From assembly GCA_041860225.1 (NCBI GenBank), contig CP151794.1, forward strand, positions 124,001 through 188,000: DNA of 64,000 bases, written 5' to 3'. Shown in pieces: positions 25,570 to 32,780 of this stretch; within the stretch, counting starts at the first letter, position 1, and each line of letters opens with the position of its first letter. The translations under genes were made by a program, and so were the position numbers. This DNA is from Magnimaribacter mokuoloeensis (GTDB taxonomy: Bacteria > Pseudomonadota > Gammaproteobacteria > Magnimaribacterales > Magnimaribacteraceae). Under the pieces are notes generated by a model. It was given only the letters and a program-made list of their open reading frames with translations, had not been told where the DNA came from and did no database searches.

Positions 25570-26697
25570 TTATAGTATCTCGAGACCGGTTTCAGTTATT
25601 TTAAAGACGTAACTGCTTCTTTTTGCTGTATTGTCCTTAAGAACAATCTTTCCCGATAGTCCTTTATATTCGTAATTCCGGTAGTTTATTCCACCATATT
25701 TCAGGAGAATAATTTCATATAAGTCATACCCTATGGCAAATTCTCTACTTCTTTTTTCTTCATTAACGGTGTCGGGCATTGCGATAGGCATCATGATGGG
25801 AAAGTCAGAGTGAATAGAACCTAACAAATCTTTGTCGTCAGAGTTGTAAACACTGTTTGTCTGCCAGCTATTGAGCACATATACTTCAGAATCCTTTTCT
25901 GAAATATAATCAAGAGCAGGTTTTAGAATTCTTGCCTCCTGTAAATCCACAGATAAAAAGAAAGTGTCTACATCTTCACGTGTCCTTGAATCACTATTAA
26001 TAGTTTCCTTAATCCTTCTGGAAAGTTTTCTTTTTCTTTCTTGGCTTCTGCCTACCAAAAGTAACTCGGCAAACATATCTTGACTGCTCAAGTTACCATC
26101 ATAAGTTTTACTTTCTACTACTTCTTTATTCATTGCTTGAAGAGTTTTTTTAATCCTTTCTTTATCTAAAGTTTTTTTACTATCTATTAGAATTATTCTT
26201 TCAGACGAATTTGATAGATGATCAATCAGTTTATTTTCTTCTTCTTCTCTAGAAATTATGAAAGTATTGGAGAATCCTAGATCATCATCAGTTGATGCGT
26301 ATAGAGTTTTAGATTTTGGTAAGACTCTAAGACATTGTTCTTTCTGTATATTTTTATAAGAGCTTTCGAAGTTTAATACAATAATCAAATCTTCTTTAAT
26401 CACACCATTTATACATTCCTCAGTCTTAAAATTAGAGAAAGAGATTTTAGGTTTGTAAGAGATTTTATTGCTATAGGTAAAGGAGTTGGCTATAAAGCCT
26501 TGGACTTCTAGAGGCAATTGAGAATCGTCATCTCTTTGATCAAAGTAAATCTTTATAGATTTAGGCAAGGATTTAATTTTGTAGTTAAATTCAGGTTTTT
26601 GAATTAGAGTGTTGATGGATTCACTTTTCTCTATTTTAGGAACAGAAGAGCAGGCACTAATGAACAGAATTATTAAAATGATAATTTTATTTTTCAT
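25570..26697 (-). CDS. lpoA: shortened LpoA-like outer-membrane lipoprotein (PBP1A activator)
   Basis: 375-residue lipoprotein: signal KNKIIILIILFISACSS with lipobox Cys16. LpoA activates penicillin-binding protein 1A from the outer membrane. The C-terminal domain has recognisable LpoA blocks: LLLVGRSQERKRKLSRRIK, TREDVDTFFLSVDLQEARILKPALDYI, AIGYDLYEI and GLSGKIVLKDN. Divergence from rsmI is the standard lpoA-rsmI arrangement. E. coli LpoA is 678 residues; the N-terminal TPR-like domain seems to be missing or drastically reduced. Only 7 bases separate its start codon from that of rsmI. Confidence 0.85.
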   Translation of the reverse strand: MKNKIIILIILFISACSSVPKIEKSESINTLIQKPEFNYKIKSLPKSIKIYFDQRDDDSQLPLEVQGFIANSFTYSNKISYKPKISFSNFKTEECINGVIKEDLIIVLNFESSYKNIQKEQCLRVLPKSKTLYASTDDDLGFSNTFIISREEEENKLIDHLSNSSERIILIDSKKTLDKERIKKTLQAMNKEVVESKTYDGNLSSQDMFAELLLVGRSQERKRKLSRRIKETINSDSRTREDVDTFFLSVDLQEARILKPALDYISEKDSEVYVLNSWQTNSVYNSDDKDLLGSIHSDFPIMMPIAMPDTVNEEKRSREFAIGYDLYEIILLKYGGINYRNYEYKGLSGKIVLKDNTAKRSSYVFKITETGLEIL

Positions 26698-26704
26698 CTA
26701 ATCA

Positions 26705-27544
26705 ATGGCTACAGATCAAGGTTCACTTTATATTGTTTCGACACCAATAGGTAATTTAGATGATATTACATATAGAGCAGTCGATATACTGAATAAAGTC
26801 GATATTTGTGCTTCAGAGGATACTAGGGTCTCAAGAATATTATTCAATAAATATAATATTAAAACCAAGTTGATTTCTTATCATAAATTTTCTGAAAGAA
26901 GTAAAACCAATTCTTTAATAAATCATCTACTGTCTGGTAAGGATCTAGCACTAATTAGTGATGCTGGTACGCCCCTTATTTCTGACCCTGGGCAGTATTT
27001 AGTTGAGGCAGCAATAGAGAATGAAATAAAAGTTATTCCGGTGCCTGGCCCTACCTCAGTTATTTCAGCTTTAAGCGTTTCAGGATTTAATCTTGAGAAA
27101 TTTACCTTTTACGGATTTTTCCCTAGGAAGGAAAAAGATAAGAAAAGAGTTTTAAGAGAAATATCTTTATCTGACAGTCCTTCAGTAATTTTTGAAACCG
27201 GTAGACGTTTAGAAAAACTTTTAGACATCCTCCTTTCAGAACTTGATGAACGATGTAACATCTTAATTGCAAGAGAAATGACTAAGCTGCATGAAACTCT
27301 ATATCGAAGTAATCTTGCAAATATAAAGGAATTGATAATTGATTCTGAATACGGACTAAAAGGTGAATTTGTCTTAGTAGTTGATTCATTAGTTGGAGGT
27401 GATGACAATAGGTCTTCATATGATGACAAAAGGATAATGGATATCCTCACGAAAAAACTTGATAAAAAGGTAGCAATCGAGATTGGATCGGAAATTCTTC
27501 AAAAGAAAAGGAATTATTTATATCAGTTAAAATTGAAAGACTGA
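26705..27544 (+). CDS. rsmI: 16S rRNA (cytidine-1402-2'-O)-methyltransferase
   Basis: 279-residue RsmI, which 2'-O-methylates C1402 in the decoding centre; RsmH (also in this window) methylates N4 of the same nucleotide. Tetrapyrrole-methylase fold motifs: LYIVSTPIGNLDDITYRAVDIL, CASEDTRVS, LISDAGTPLISDPG, PVPGPTSVISALSVSG, and FYGFFPRK. Start ATG 26705 places only a few residues before the fold, as in homologues, with no visible Shine-Dalgarno. rnpB follows directly. Confidence 0.96.
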   Translation: MATDQGSLYIVSTPIGNLDDITYRAVDILNKVDICASEDTRVSRILFNKYNIKTKLISYHKFSERSKTNSLINHLLSGKDLALISDAGTPLISDPGQYLVEAAIENEIKVIPVPGPTSVISALSVSGFNLEKFTFYGFFPRKEKDKKRVLREISLSDSPSVIFETGRRLEKLLDILLSELDERCNILIAREMTKLHETLYRSNLANIKELIIDSEYGLKGEFVLVVDSLVGGDDNRSSYDDKRIMDILTKKLDKKVAIEIGSEILQKKRNYLYQLKLKD

Positions 27545-27575
27545 ACTTTTGTTTGATTACTATTCTCTATACAAT

Positions 27576-27916
27576 TGACCAGAGTCAGCCAGATAATCGC
27601 TCATTTTTTTGAGAGGAAAGTCCGGGCTCCATTGGACAAGACGCCAGGTAACTCCTGGGAGATGTAAATCTACGGATAGTGCAACAGAAAATAAACCGCC
27701 TCTTGTAGGTAAGGGTGAAAAGGTGCGGTAAGAGCGCACCGCATATCAGGTAACTGTATATGGCAATGTAAACCCCGTCTGGAGCAAGACCAAATAGAGG
27801 CCCTTATGTCAGTCCTGACTGGGCCAGGGTAGGTTGCTTGAATTCTGCGGCGACGTAGAATCTAGATGAATGATTATCCTCGACAGAACCCGGCTTATAG
27901 GCTGACTCACACCTTT
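27576..27916 (+). ncRNA. rnpB: RNase P RNA, bacterial class A
   Basis: Catalytic RNA of RNase P. Universally conserved cores are present: GAGGAAAGTCCGGGCTCC (27613-27630), AGGTAAGGGTGAAA, GGTGCGGTAAGAGCGCACC, GAGCAAGACCAAATAG, and ACAGAACCCGGCTTA (27884-27898). P1 pairs GAGTCAGCC (27582-27590) with GGCTGACTC (27900-27908), and P2 pairs GATAATC (27592-27598) with GATTATC (27872-27878). P3 is reduced to CTCA-T6-TGAG (27600-27613), and the hairpin found in E. coli just before AGGTAAGGG is almost deleted. The position between rsmI and mraZ is the Pseudomonas arrangement. Ends are estimated to a few bases. Confidence 0.96.
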
Positions 27917-27951
27917 TTTCACTTCTTCCTGGTTTTTTATAGTTTCTTAAA

Positions 27952-27976
27952 GGACACAAAAAATGTGTTCATTTCA
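27952..27976 (+). terminator. possible rnpB/rsmI terminator hairpin
   Basis: GGACACA (27952-27958), loop AAAAA, TGTGTTC (27964-27970) form a 7-bp stem with one G-U pair, followed by an interrupted T-rich stretch. It lies about 40 bases after the RNase P RNA and before the mraZ promoter. The weak T-tract keeps confidence moderate. Confidence 0.4.
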
Positions 27977-28000
27977 TTATATTTTTACTGGTAATTTAAT

Positions 28001-28030
28001 TAAAAGTGTGTAAAAGTGTGTAAAAGTGCA
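28001..28030 (+). promoter_or_regulatory. three 10-bp direct repeats: putative MraZ operator
   Basis: TAAAAGTGTG at 28001-28010 and 28011-28020, then TAAAAGTGCA at 28021-28030: three head-to-tail copies with an exact helical-turn period, about 40 bases before mraZ. MraZ is known to autoregulate the dcw cluster by binding short direct repeats of 10-bp period. The repeats overlap the -35/spacer of the candidate promoter whose -10 is GATAAT (28032-28037), so bound MraZ would block polymerase. Confidence 0.7.
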
Positions 28031-28037
28031 AGATAAT
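28009..28037 (+). promoter_or_regulatory. candidate dcw-cluster promoter
   Basis: GATAAT at 28032-28037 with TGTAAA at 28009-28014 (17-base spacer) is the best sigma-70-like pair ahead of mraZ. The -35 is poor, and the element sits inside the direct-repeat array. The interval 27917-28069 otherwise holds only the hairpin and repeats described separately; I see no gene in it. Confidence 0.4.
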
Positions 28038-28069
28038 GTAACACTTACGTATTCTTGGACCGAAAGAAA

Positions 28070-28549
28070 ATGACTTTAGGCATATATGGCTCCAGCACAC
28101 TCACCCTTGATACCAAGGGCAGAATCGTTATACCTGCTAGGTACAGAGAGCTTTTACGTACATCTTGTGAAGGCGAGATGATAATTACTAAAGACCCACA
28201 ATATCCCGCTCTTATTGTTTACCCTGGAAAAATCTGGAAAGAGATAGCTCAAAAATTTGAAGCATTAGGTGGTTTGAATCAAAAAGTCAGACCTATTCAA
28301 TGGAAGATTTTAGGCAATGCCTCCGTGAACGAATTTGAAGTGGGTGAGAGAATGACTTTGCTAATTCCTCAGATTTTAAGAGATTTCGCGAACTTAGCTC
28401 TAAAAGAACATGTTGCTCTTGTGGGAATGGGCTCTAAATTTGAACTTTGGAATTTGGATAATTGGGAGAAAAAACAATCTGGTCTTCAAATATCTGGAGA
28501 GGATTTAATTGATGATCTTCCTGCGACATTAGAGGAGATACCATTTTGA
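28070..28549 (+). CDS. mraZ: transcriptional regulator MraZ
   Basis: 159-residue MraZ, a ring-forming DNA-binding protein that represses its own dcw operon. Two AbrB-like repeats each with the DxxxR motif: LTLDTKGRIVIPARYREL near the N terminus and FEVGERMTLLIPQILRDFANL in the second half. The frame is open from TTG 28055, but ATG 28070 (MTLGIYGSSTL) is chosen because homologues start about ten residues before the DxKGR motif. First gene of the cluster; its stop overlaps the rsmH TTG start. Confidence 0.95.
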   Translation: MTLGIYGSSTLTLDTKGRIVIPARYRELLRTSCEGEMIITKDPQYPALIVYPGKIWKEIAQKFEALGGLNQKVRPIQWKILGNASVNEFEVGERMTLLIPQILRDFANLALKEHVALVGMGSKFELWNLDNWEKKQSGLQISGEDLIDDLPATLEEIPF

Positions 28550-29430
28550 CCAAAGCCACTCATGAAGCTGTGATGGTCGATGAGGTGCTAGAAAATCTAG
28601 TCTTTAAACAAAACGGAAAATATGTTGACTGCACATTTGGAGCTGGTGGTCACTCTCTTGAGATACTAAACAGAATCAATAATTCAGGCTGTTTGATCTC
28701 TATTGAAAAAGATAAGAGTGCAACTAAAGATCTCTCAACAAAATTTACAAAAGATTCAAGATTTACATTAATTAATGATTCCTTTTCTAACTTGAGGAAG
28801 TTCTTTGAAGTTGAAGAGGTAGATGGAATTTTAATTGATTTAGGTATTTCTTCTACGCAATTAGATGATCCACTTAGAGGATTTAGTTTTCAATCTAATG
28901 GTCCTTTGGACATGAGAATTGATAATGCCACAGGACAAACGGCAGCAGAATGGATTAATAAGGCATCCAAGAAAGAAATTGAAGACGTTTTGTGGATCCT
29001 GGGCCAAGAGAGAGCCTCGAGAAGAATAGCTTCAAAGATTTGCGAATTTAGAGAAAAAAAATTCATTGAATCTACCAAAGAGCTGTCTGATTTAATCATT
29101 TCATGTGTCAATAAGAAAACAAAAAAACATCCTGCTACAAACTCTTTTCGGGCTATAAGGATGTTTATTAATAATGAAATAGAAGAATTACAAAAGGTTT
29201 TAGAGGCGGCCAGTTATGTACTTTGTTGCGGGGGAAGGTTAGCTGTCATCAGTTTTCATTCTATGGAAGACAGGATAGTCAAAAGGTTCTTTCAAGGTAA
29301 AGACAGAATTGAATCAAGAGTTGTATTTAAGTATATGAAAGATAGATTCTTCAAGCCAACAGCAGAAGAAATTTCTATTAACCCTAGAAGTCGTAGTGCA
29401 ATCTTAAGGGTTGCAGAAAAGATATGTTGA
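28546..29430 (+). CDS. rsmH: 16S rRNA (cytosine-1402-N4)-methyltransferase
   Basis: 294-residue RsmH. SAM-binding motif VDCTFGAGGHSLEIL, catalytic GILIDLGISSTQLDDPLRGFSF, and the C-terminal RLAVISFHSMEDRIVKRFF are characteristic. The start is TTG at 28546, overlapping the mraZ TGA: the next in-frame ATG would delete the conserved THEAVMVDEVLENL N terminus. It acts with RsmI on the same rRNA base. ftsL starts 7 bases inside its 3' end. Confidence 0.96.
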   Translation: MTKATHEAVMVDEVLENLVFKQNGKYVDCTFGAGGHSLEILNRINNSGCLISIEKDKSATKDLSTKFTKDSRFTLINDSFSNLRKFFEVEEVDGILIDLGISSTQLDDPLRGFSFQSNGPLDMRIDNATGQTAAEWINKASKKEIEDVLWILGQERASRRIASKICEFREKKFIESTKELSDLIISCVNKKTKKHPATNSFRAIRMFINNEIEELQKVLEAASYVLCCGGRLAVISFHSMEDRIVKRFFQGKDRIESRVVFKYMKDRFFKPTAEEISINPRSRSAILRVAEKIC

Positions 29431-29711
29431 GTTATAGATTGACATTTATCTTAATAAGTTCACTCTCATTACTTGCATTTGTAAGTTCTTACAAATTAGT
29501 TTTGCAGATATACGATCATAGAGATACATTTTCTAACCTAGAAACTCTTAAGCTAAAAAAGGAAGAATTATCTTTTCAGTCTAATATTCTCATAGAAGAG
29601 GTTCAATATTATAAGAATCAGATTTCCTTAAGAAAGTTCGCCTCAGAAAATCTTGGAATGATTATTCCTGATAATCAACAAAGAGTTTATGTCTCTAGGA
29701 GGATAGACTAG
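29424..29711 (+). CDS. ftsL: cell division protein FtsL
   Basis: 95-residue bitopic protein with a short N terminus, one membrane helix (residues about 7-23, LTFILISSLSLLAFVSS) and a periplasmic coiled coil (LETLKLKKEELSFQSNILIEEVQYY) ending with the FASENLGMIIPDNQQ element typical of FtsL/FtsB proteins. It forms the FtsQLB complex that activates FtsWI; FtsQ, FtsB, FtsW and FtsI are all in this window. Position after rsmH is canonical. Its stop TAG shares a base with the ftsQ GTG start. Confidence 0.9.
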   Translation: MLSYRLTFILISSLSLLAFVSSYKLVLQIYDHRDTFSNLETLKLKKEELSFQSNILIEEVQYYKNQISLRKFASENLGMIIPDNQQRVYVSRRID

Positions 29712-30373
29712 TGAGATATTTATTTCTGATCTTGGTCACTTTCATTATTGGTTGTACAAAAGAGAATCATATGGATCAAGGTTCCATTTCCTTTGAATTC
29801 TCAAAAGAAGCGATTTCAAGTATTGATTTGATTCAAGATCAAACCACCAGTCATTTATTTGATTCGAATATTGATACTAAAGATGAACTCTTTTCAAAAT
29901 CTTGGATCTCAATGATCAAGACTACTCAAAATTTTAATAGAGAACTCGTAATTGAAGTTGAAGAACATAAACCTATAGCCAAACTTAACGAAGGGAGATT
30001 TTTTACTCAAGAGGGGAGAATAATTGAACCCGGTAATAAAGTTAAGCAACTTGACTTGATGAAGTTGGTAGGAGCAGATTCAGATATACCTCTGTTGTTA
30101 GATTTTTCTATTTCACTACAGCAGATATTAAATCTAAAAGGCATTTCTGTTGTTGAGTTTAAGCACATTGGATCAGACTTTTTGGAAGCAGAAGATCATT
30201 TAGGTACGAAGTATAGTTTTACTAAAGAGGATTTCCGGGTTCAGCTCGAGCGTCTCGAGGAATTTATATTGTTCGAGCTGAACTCAGGAAGTATTGATGA
30301 TATCAGATATATAGATTTGAGGTATAAAAATGCTATTGCCGTTAAAGACAACAATATGGAGAAATCAACATGA
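29711..30373 (+). CDS. ftsQ: cell division protein FtsQ (short, lipobox-like N terminus)
   Basis: 220-residue FtsQ/DivIB. The beta domain is recognisable: WISMIKTTQNFNRELVIEVEEHKPIAKLNEGRFFTQEGRIIEP and the C-terminal IRYIDLRYKNAIAVK (family: DLRYPNG-AVR). The only usable start is GTG 29711, since an in-frame TAG lies at 29696-29698. This gives MRYLFLILVTFIIGCTKEN, which lacks the usual cytoplasmic tail and fits a lipoprotein signal (I-I-G-Cys15) as well as a membrane helix. FtsQ normally follows ddl at the far end of the cluster; here it follows ftsL, with ftsA next (4-base overlap). Confidence 0.88.
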   Translation: MRYLFLILVTFIIGCTKENHMDQGSISFEFSKEAISSIDLIQDQTTSHLFDSNIDTKDELFSKSWISMIKTTQNFNRELVIEVEEHKPIAKLNEGRFFTQEGRIIEPGNKVKQLDLMKLVGADSDIPLLLDFSISLQQILNLKGISVVEFKHIGSDFLEAEDHLGTKYSFTKEDFRVQLERLEEFILFELNSGSIDDIRYIDLRYKNAIAVKDNNMEKST

Positions 30374-31596
30374 GTAATGTAAGTAGAAATGAAATGCTTG
30401 TAGGAGTTGATATAGGCACTTCAAAGGTAGTTGCAATAGTAGCTGAAGCTAGAGGAGATCATTTAGAGATAATTGGTCTAGGAACACATTCTTCGAAAGG
30501 CCTAAAAAATGGCGTAGTTGTTGATATAGAATCAACTACCTCAGCTATTAAAAAATCAATTGAAGAAGCTGAAAGTATGGCTGGATGTCATATCGGTTCT
30601 TGTTATGTAGGTATCTCCGGAAGTCATATTAGAGGTTTAAACTCAGAGGGAGTGGTTCCAATAAGGGATGGAGAGGTAAAATTTACTGACGTGGATAGAG
30701 TCATAGAAACTGCTCAAGCTATGGCAATTCCTGCCGATCAAAGGCTGCTACATGTTCTGCCAAGAGACTACATAATAGATAAACAAGATGGAATTAAAGA
30801 GCCTTTAGGAATGGCAGGTTCAAGATTGGAGGCAAAGGTACACTTAGTTACTTGTAGTGAAAATTCTTCTCAAAATATACACAAATGTATAAATGCATCT
30901 GGTTTAGATGTAGAGGCTTTTGTTCTTGAACAATTGGCTTCGAGTTATTCGGTTTTAACTGAAGATGAAAGAAACTTAGGGGTATGCTTAATTGATATAG
31001 GGGGCGGAACTACCGATATAGCTGTCTTTGTAGATGGATCAATCTGTTTTACAGATGTAATTCCTATTGCAGGAGATCATGTTACGCATGATATTGCACA
31101 GGCATTAAGAACACCTCCTACTCAGGCTGAATCAATTAAACAAAGATATGGATGTGCAGTTAGCTCGATGACAAGACCTGAAGAAATAATGATGGTTCCT
31201 GGAATGGGTGGAAGACCTGAAAGAGAACTCTCCAGGCAAGCTTTGGCGGATGTCCTAGAAAGAAGGTATGTAGAAATCTTTAGCATGGCACAACAGAAAC
31301 TTAGCCTTAGTGGTTTTGACGAATTGATTCCAGCTGGAATAGTATTGACAGGAGGAGCTTCAAAGATTGAAGGCGCAACCGAGCTTGCAGAGGAGATTTT
31401 TCACTCTCCTGTAAGAATGGGATCTCCTCATTCAGTAGAAGGTTTTTCTGAAATTATAAATAATCCAATATATGCGACTTCAGTAGGACTGCTTCTTTAT
31501 GGCCAGAAGCAGATGCAGGAAGATCATATGAATTATATTCATAGAGATAAAAATATATTGAATAGAATTTCTAGATGGTTTGGTGGCAATCTTTAG
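30370..31596 (+). CDS. ftsA: cell division actin homologue FtsA
   Basis: 408-residue FtsA, which tethers FtsZ to the membrane. Actin-fold motifs: VGVDIGTSKVVAIVAE, CLIDIGGGTTDIAVFVDG and IVLTGGASKIEGATELAE. The C terminus NILNRISRWFGGNL is an amphipathic membrane-targeting helix with conserved WF. Overlaps ftsQ by 4 bases and precedes ftsZ by 25 bases containing a GAGAGG-type Shine-Dalgarno. Confidence 0.97.
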   Translation: MSNVSRNEMLVGVDIGTSKVVAIVAEARGDHLEIIGLGTHSSKGLKNGVVVDIESTTSAIKKSIEEAESMAGCHIGSCYVGISGSHIRGLNSEGVVPIRDGEVKFTDVDRVIETAQAMAIPADQRLLHVLPRDYIIDKQDGIKEPLGMAGSRLEAKVHLVTCSENSSQNIHKCINASGLDVEAFVLEQLASSYSVLTEDERNLGVCLIDIGGGTTDIAVFVDGSICFTDVIPIAGDHVTHDIAQALRTPPTQAESIKQRYGCAVSSMTRPEEIMMVPGMGGRPERELSRQALADVLERRYVEIFSMAQQKLSLSGFDELIPAGIVLTGGASKIEGATELAEEIFHSPVRMGSPHSVEGFSEIINNPIYATSVGLLLYGQKQMQEDHMNYIHRDKNILNRISRWFGGNL

Positions 31597-31621
31597 TAAT
31601 TAATTAATAGAGAGGTTAGTT

Positions 31622-32770
31622 ATGAGCGAGTGGGAAATAATAGAAGAAGTAAAAGACAATGCTTCAATTAAGGTAATAGGTGTGGGCGGAGGCGGCGGCA
31701 ATGCTGTTCAACACATGGTGGAGTCAGGTATAGAAGGTGCTGAATTTATCTCAGTCAATACAGATAAGCAAGCACTGGATAAAAATGATGCCAGTACTAA
31801 ATTAATTCTGGGAATGGATATAACAGATGGTCTGGGTGCAGGTGCGAATCCTGCCATAGGAAGAGAGGCTGCTCTAGAAGATAGAGATAAGCTAAGGGAT
31901 ATGCTTAAGGGTACTGATATGGTTTTTGTTACCGCAGGGATGGGCGGAGGAACTGGCACTGGAGCTGCCCCTATAGTGGCTCAGGTTGCAAAAGAATTAG
32001 GAATTTTAACTGTAGCAGTTGTAACAAAGCCCTTTGAATTGGAAGGGGCCAAGAGGATGAAAATTGCTCAAGAAGGTATTAAAGAACTAGTTGAAGAGGT
32101 TGATTCCTTGATAACAATCCCTAATCAAAAACTTCTCGAGGTTCTAGGTGAGGATTGCAGTATGCTTGAGGCTTTCAAGCAAGCGAATGATGTTTTGGGA
32201 GGAGCTGTACGTGGAATTTCGGATATCATCATTAGACCAGGCTTGATAAATGTAGACTTTGCAGATGTTAAAACCGTTATGTCTGAAAAAGGTACTGCAA
32301 TGATGGGAACCGGAACATCCAGTGGCCCTGATAGGGCTAGAATTGCAGCTGAGCAAGCTGTTGCTAGTAAACTATTAGAAGATATAAGCCTAAAAGATGC
32401 CAAAGGAGTGTTGGTAAATATTACTGCCGGCCCGGAATTATCTCTAGGAGAAATAAAAGCCGTAGGGGATTGTATAAATGATTTTGCATCACCAGAGGCT
32501 ATAATTGTTACTGGTACAGTTTTAGATGAATCTGCATCAAATGATCTTACCGTTACTGTAATCGCTACTGGTCTAAATTCTTCTTTACAAACTGCAGCAA
32601 ATAAACCACAGAACGTGAGGGTTGTTACTGAGAGGCAACCTTTGCCATTAAGTGATGCGGCTAAACAGTTATTGGAAAATCCTCCTTCGGTTGAAAATGT
32701 AGTAAAGAAAGAATCTAGCGACGAAGACTATTTAGATATACCGTCATTTGTAAGAACTCAACTTGACTAG
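31622..32770 (+). CDS. ftsZ: cell division tubulin homologue FtsZ
   Basis: 382-residue FtsZ GTPase forming the Z ring. Motifs: IKVIGVGGGGGNAVQHMV (N-terminal GTP loop), tubulin signature GMGGGTGTGAAPIVA, T7-loop region FADVKTVMSEKGTAMMGTG, and the C-terminal tail DYLDIPSFVRTQLD that binds FtsA and ZipA. The linker between GTPase core and tail is short (about 50 residues). In almost all relatives ftsZ closes the dcw cluster before lpxC; here ftsI follows after 10 bases. Confidence 0.98.
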   Translation: MSEWEIIEEVKDNASIKVIGVGGGGGNAVQHMVESGIEGAEFISVNTDKQALDKNDASTKLILGMDITDGLGAGANPAIGREAALEDRDKLRDMLKGTDMVFVTAGMGGGTGTGAAPIVAQVAKELGILTVAVVTKPFELEGAKRMKIAQEGIKELVEEVDSLITIPNQKLLEVLGEDCSMLEAFKQANDVLGGAVRGISDIIIRPGLINVDFADVKTVMSEKGTAMMGTGTSSGPDRARIAAEQAVASKLLEDISLKDAKGVLVNITAGPELSLGEIKAVGDCINDFASPEAIIVTGTVLDESASNDLTVTVIATGLNSSLQTAANKPQNVRVVTERQPLPLSDAAKQLLENPPSVENVVKKESSDEDYLDIPSFVRTQLD

Positions 32771-32780
32771 TTAGGAGTTT

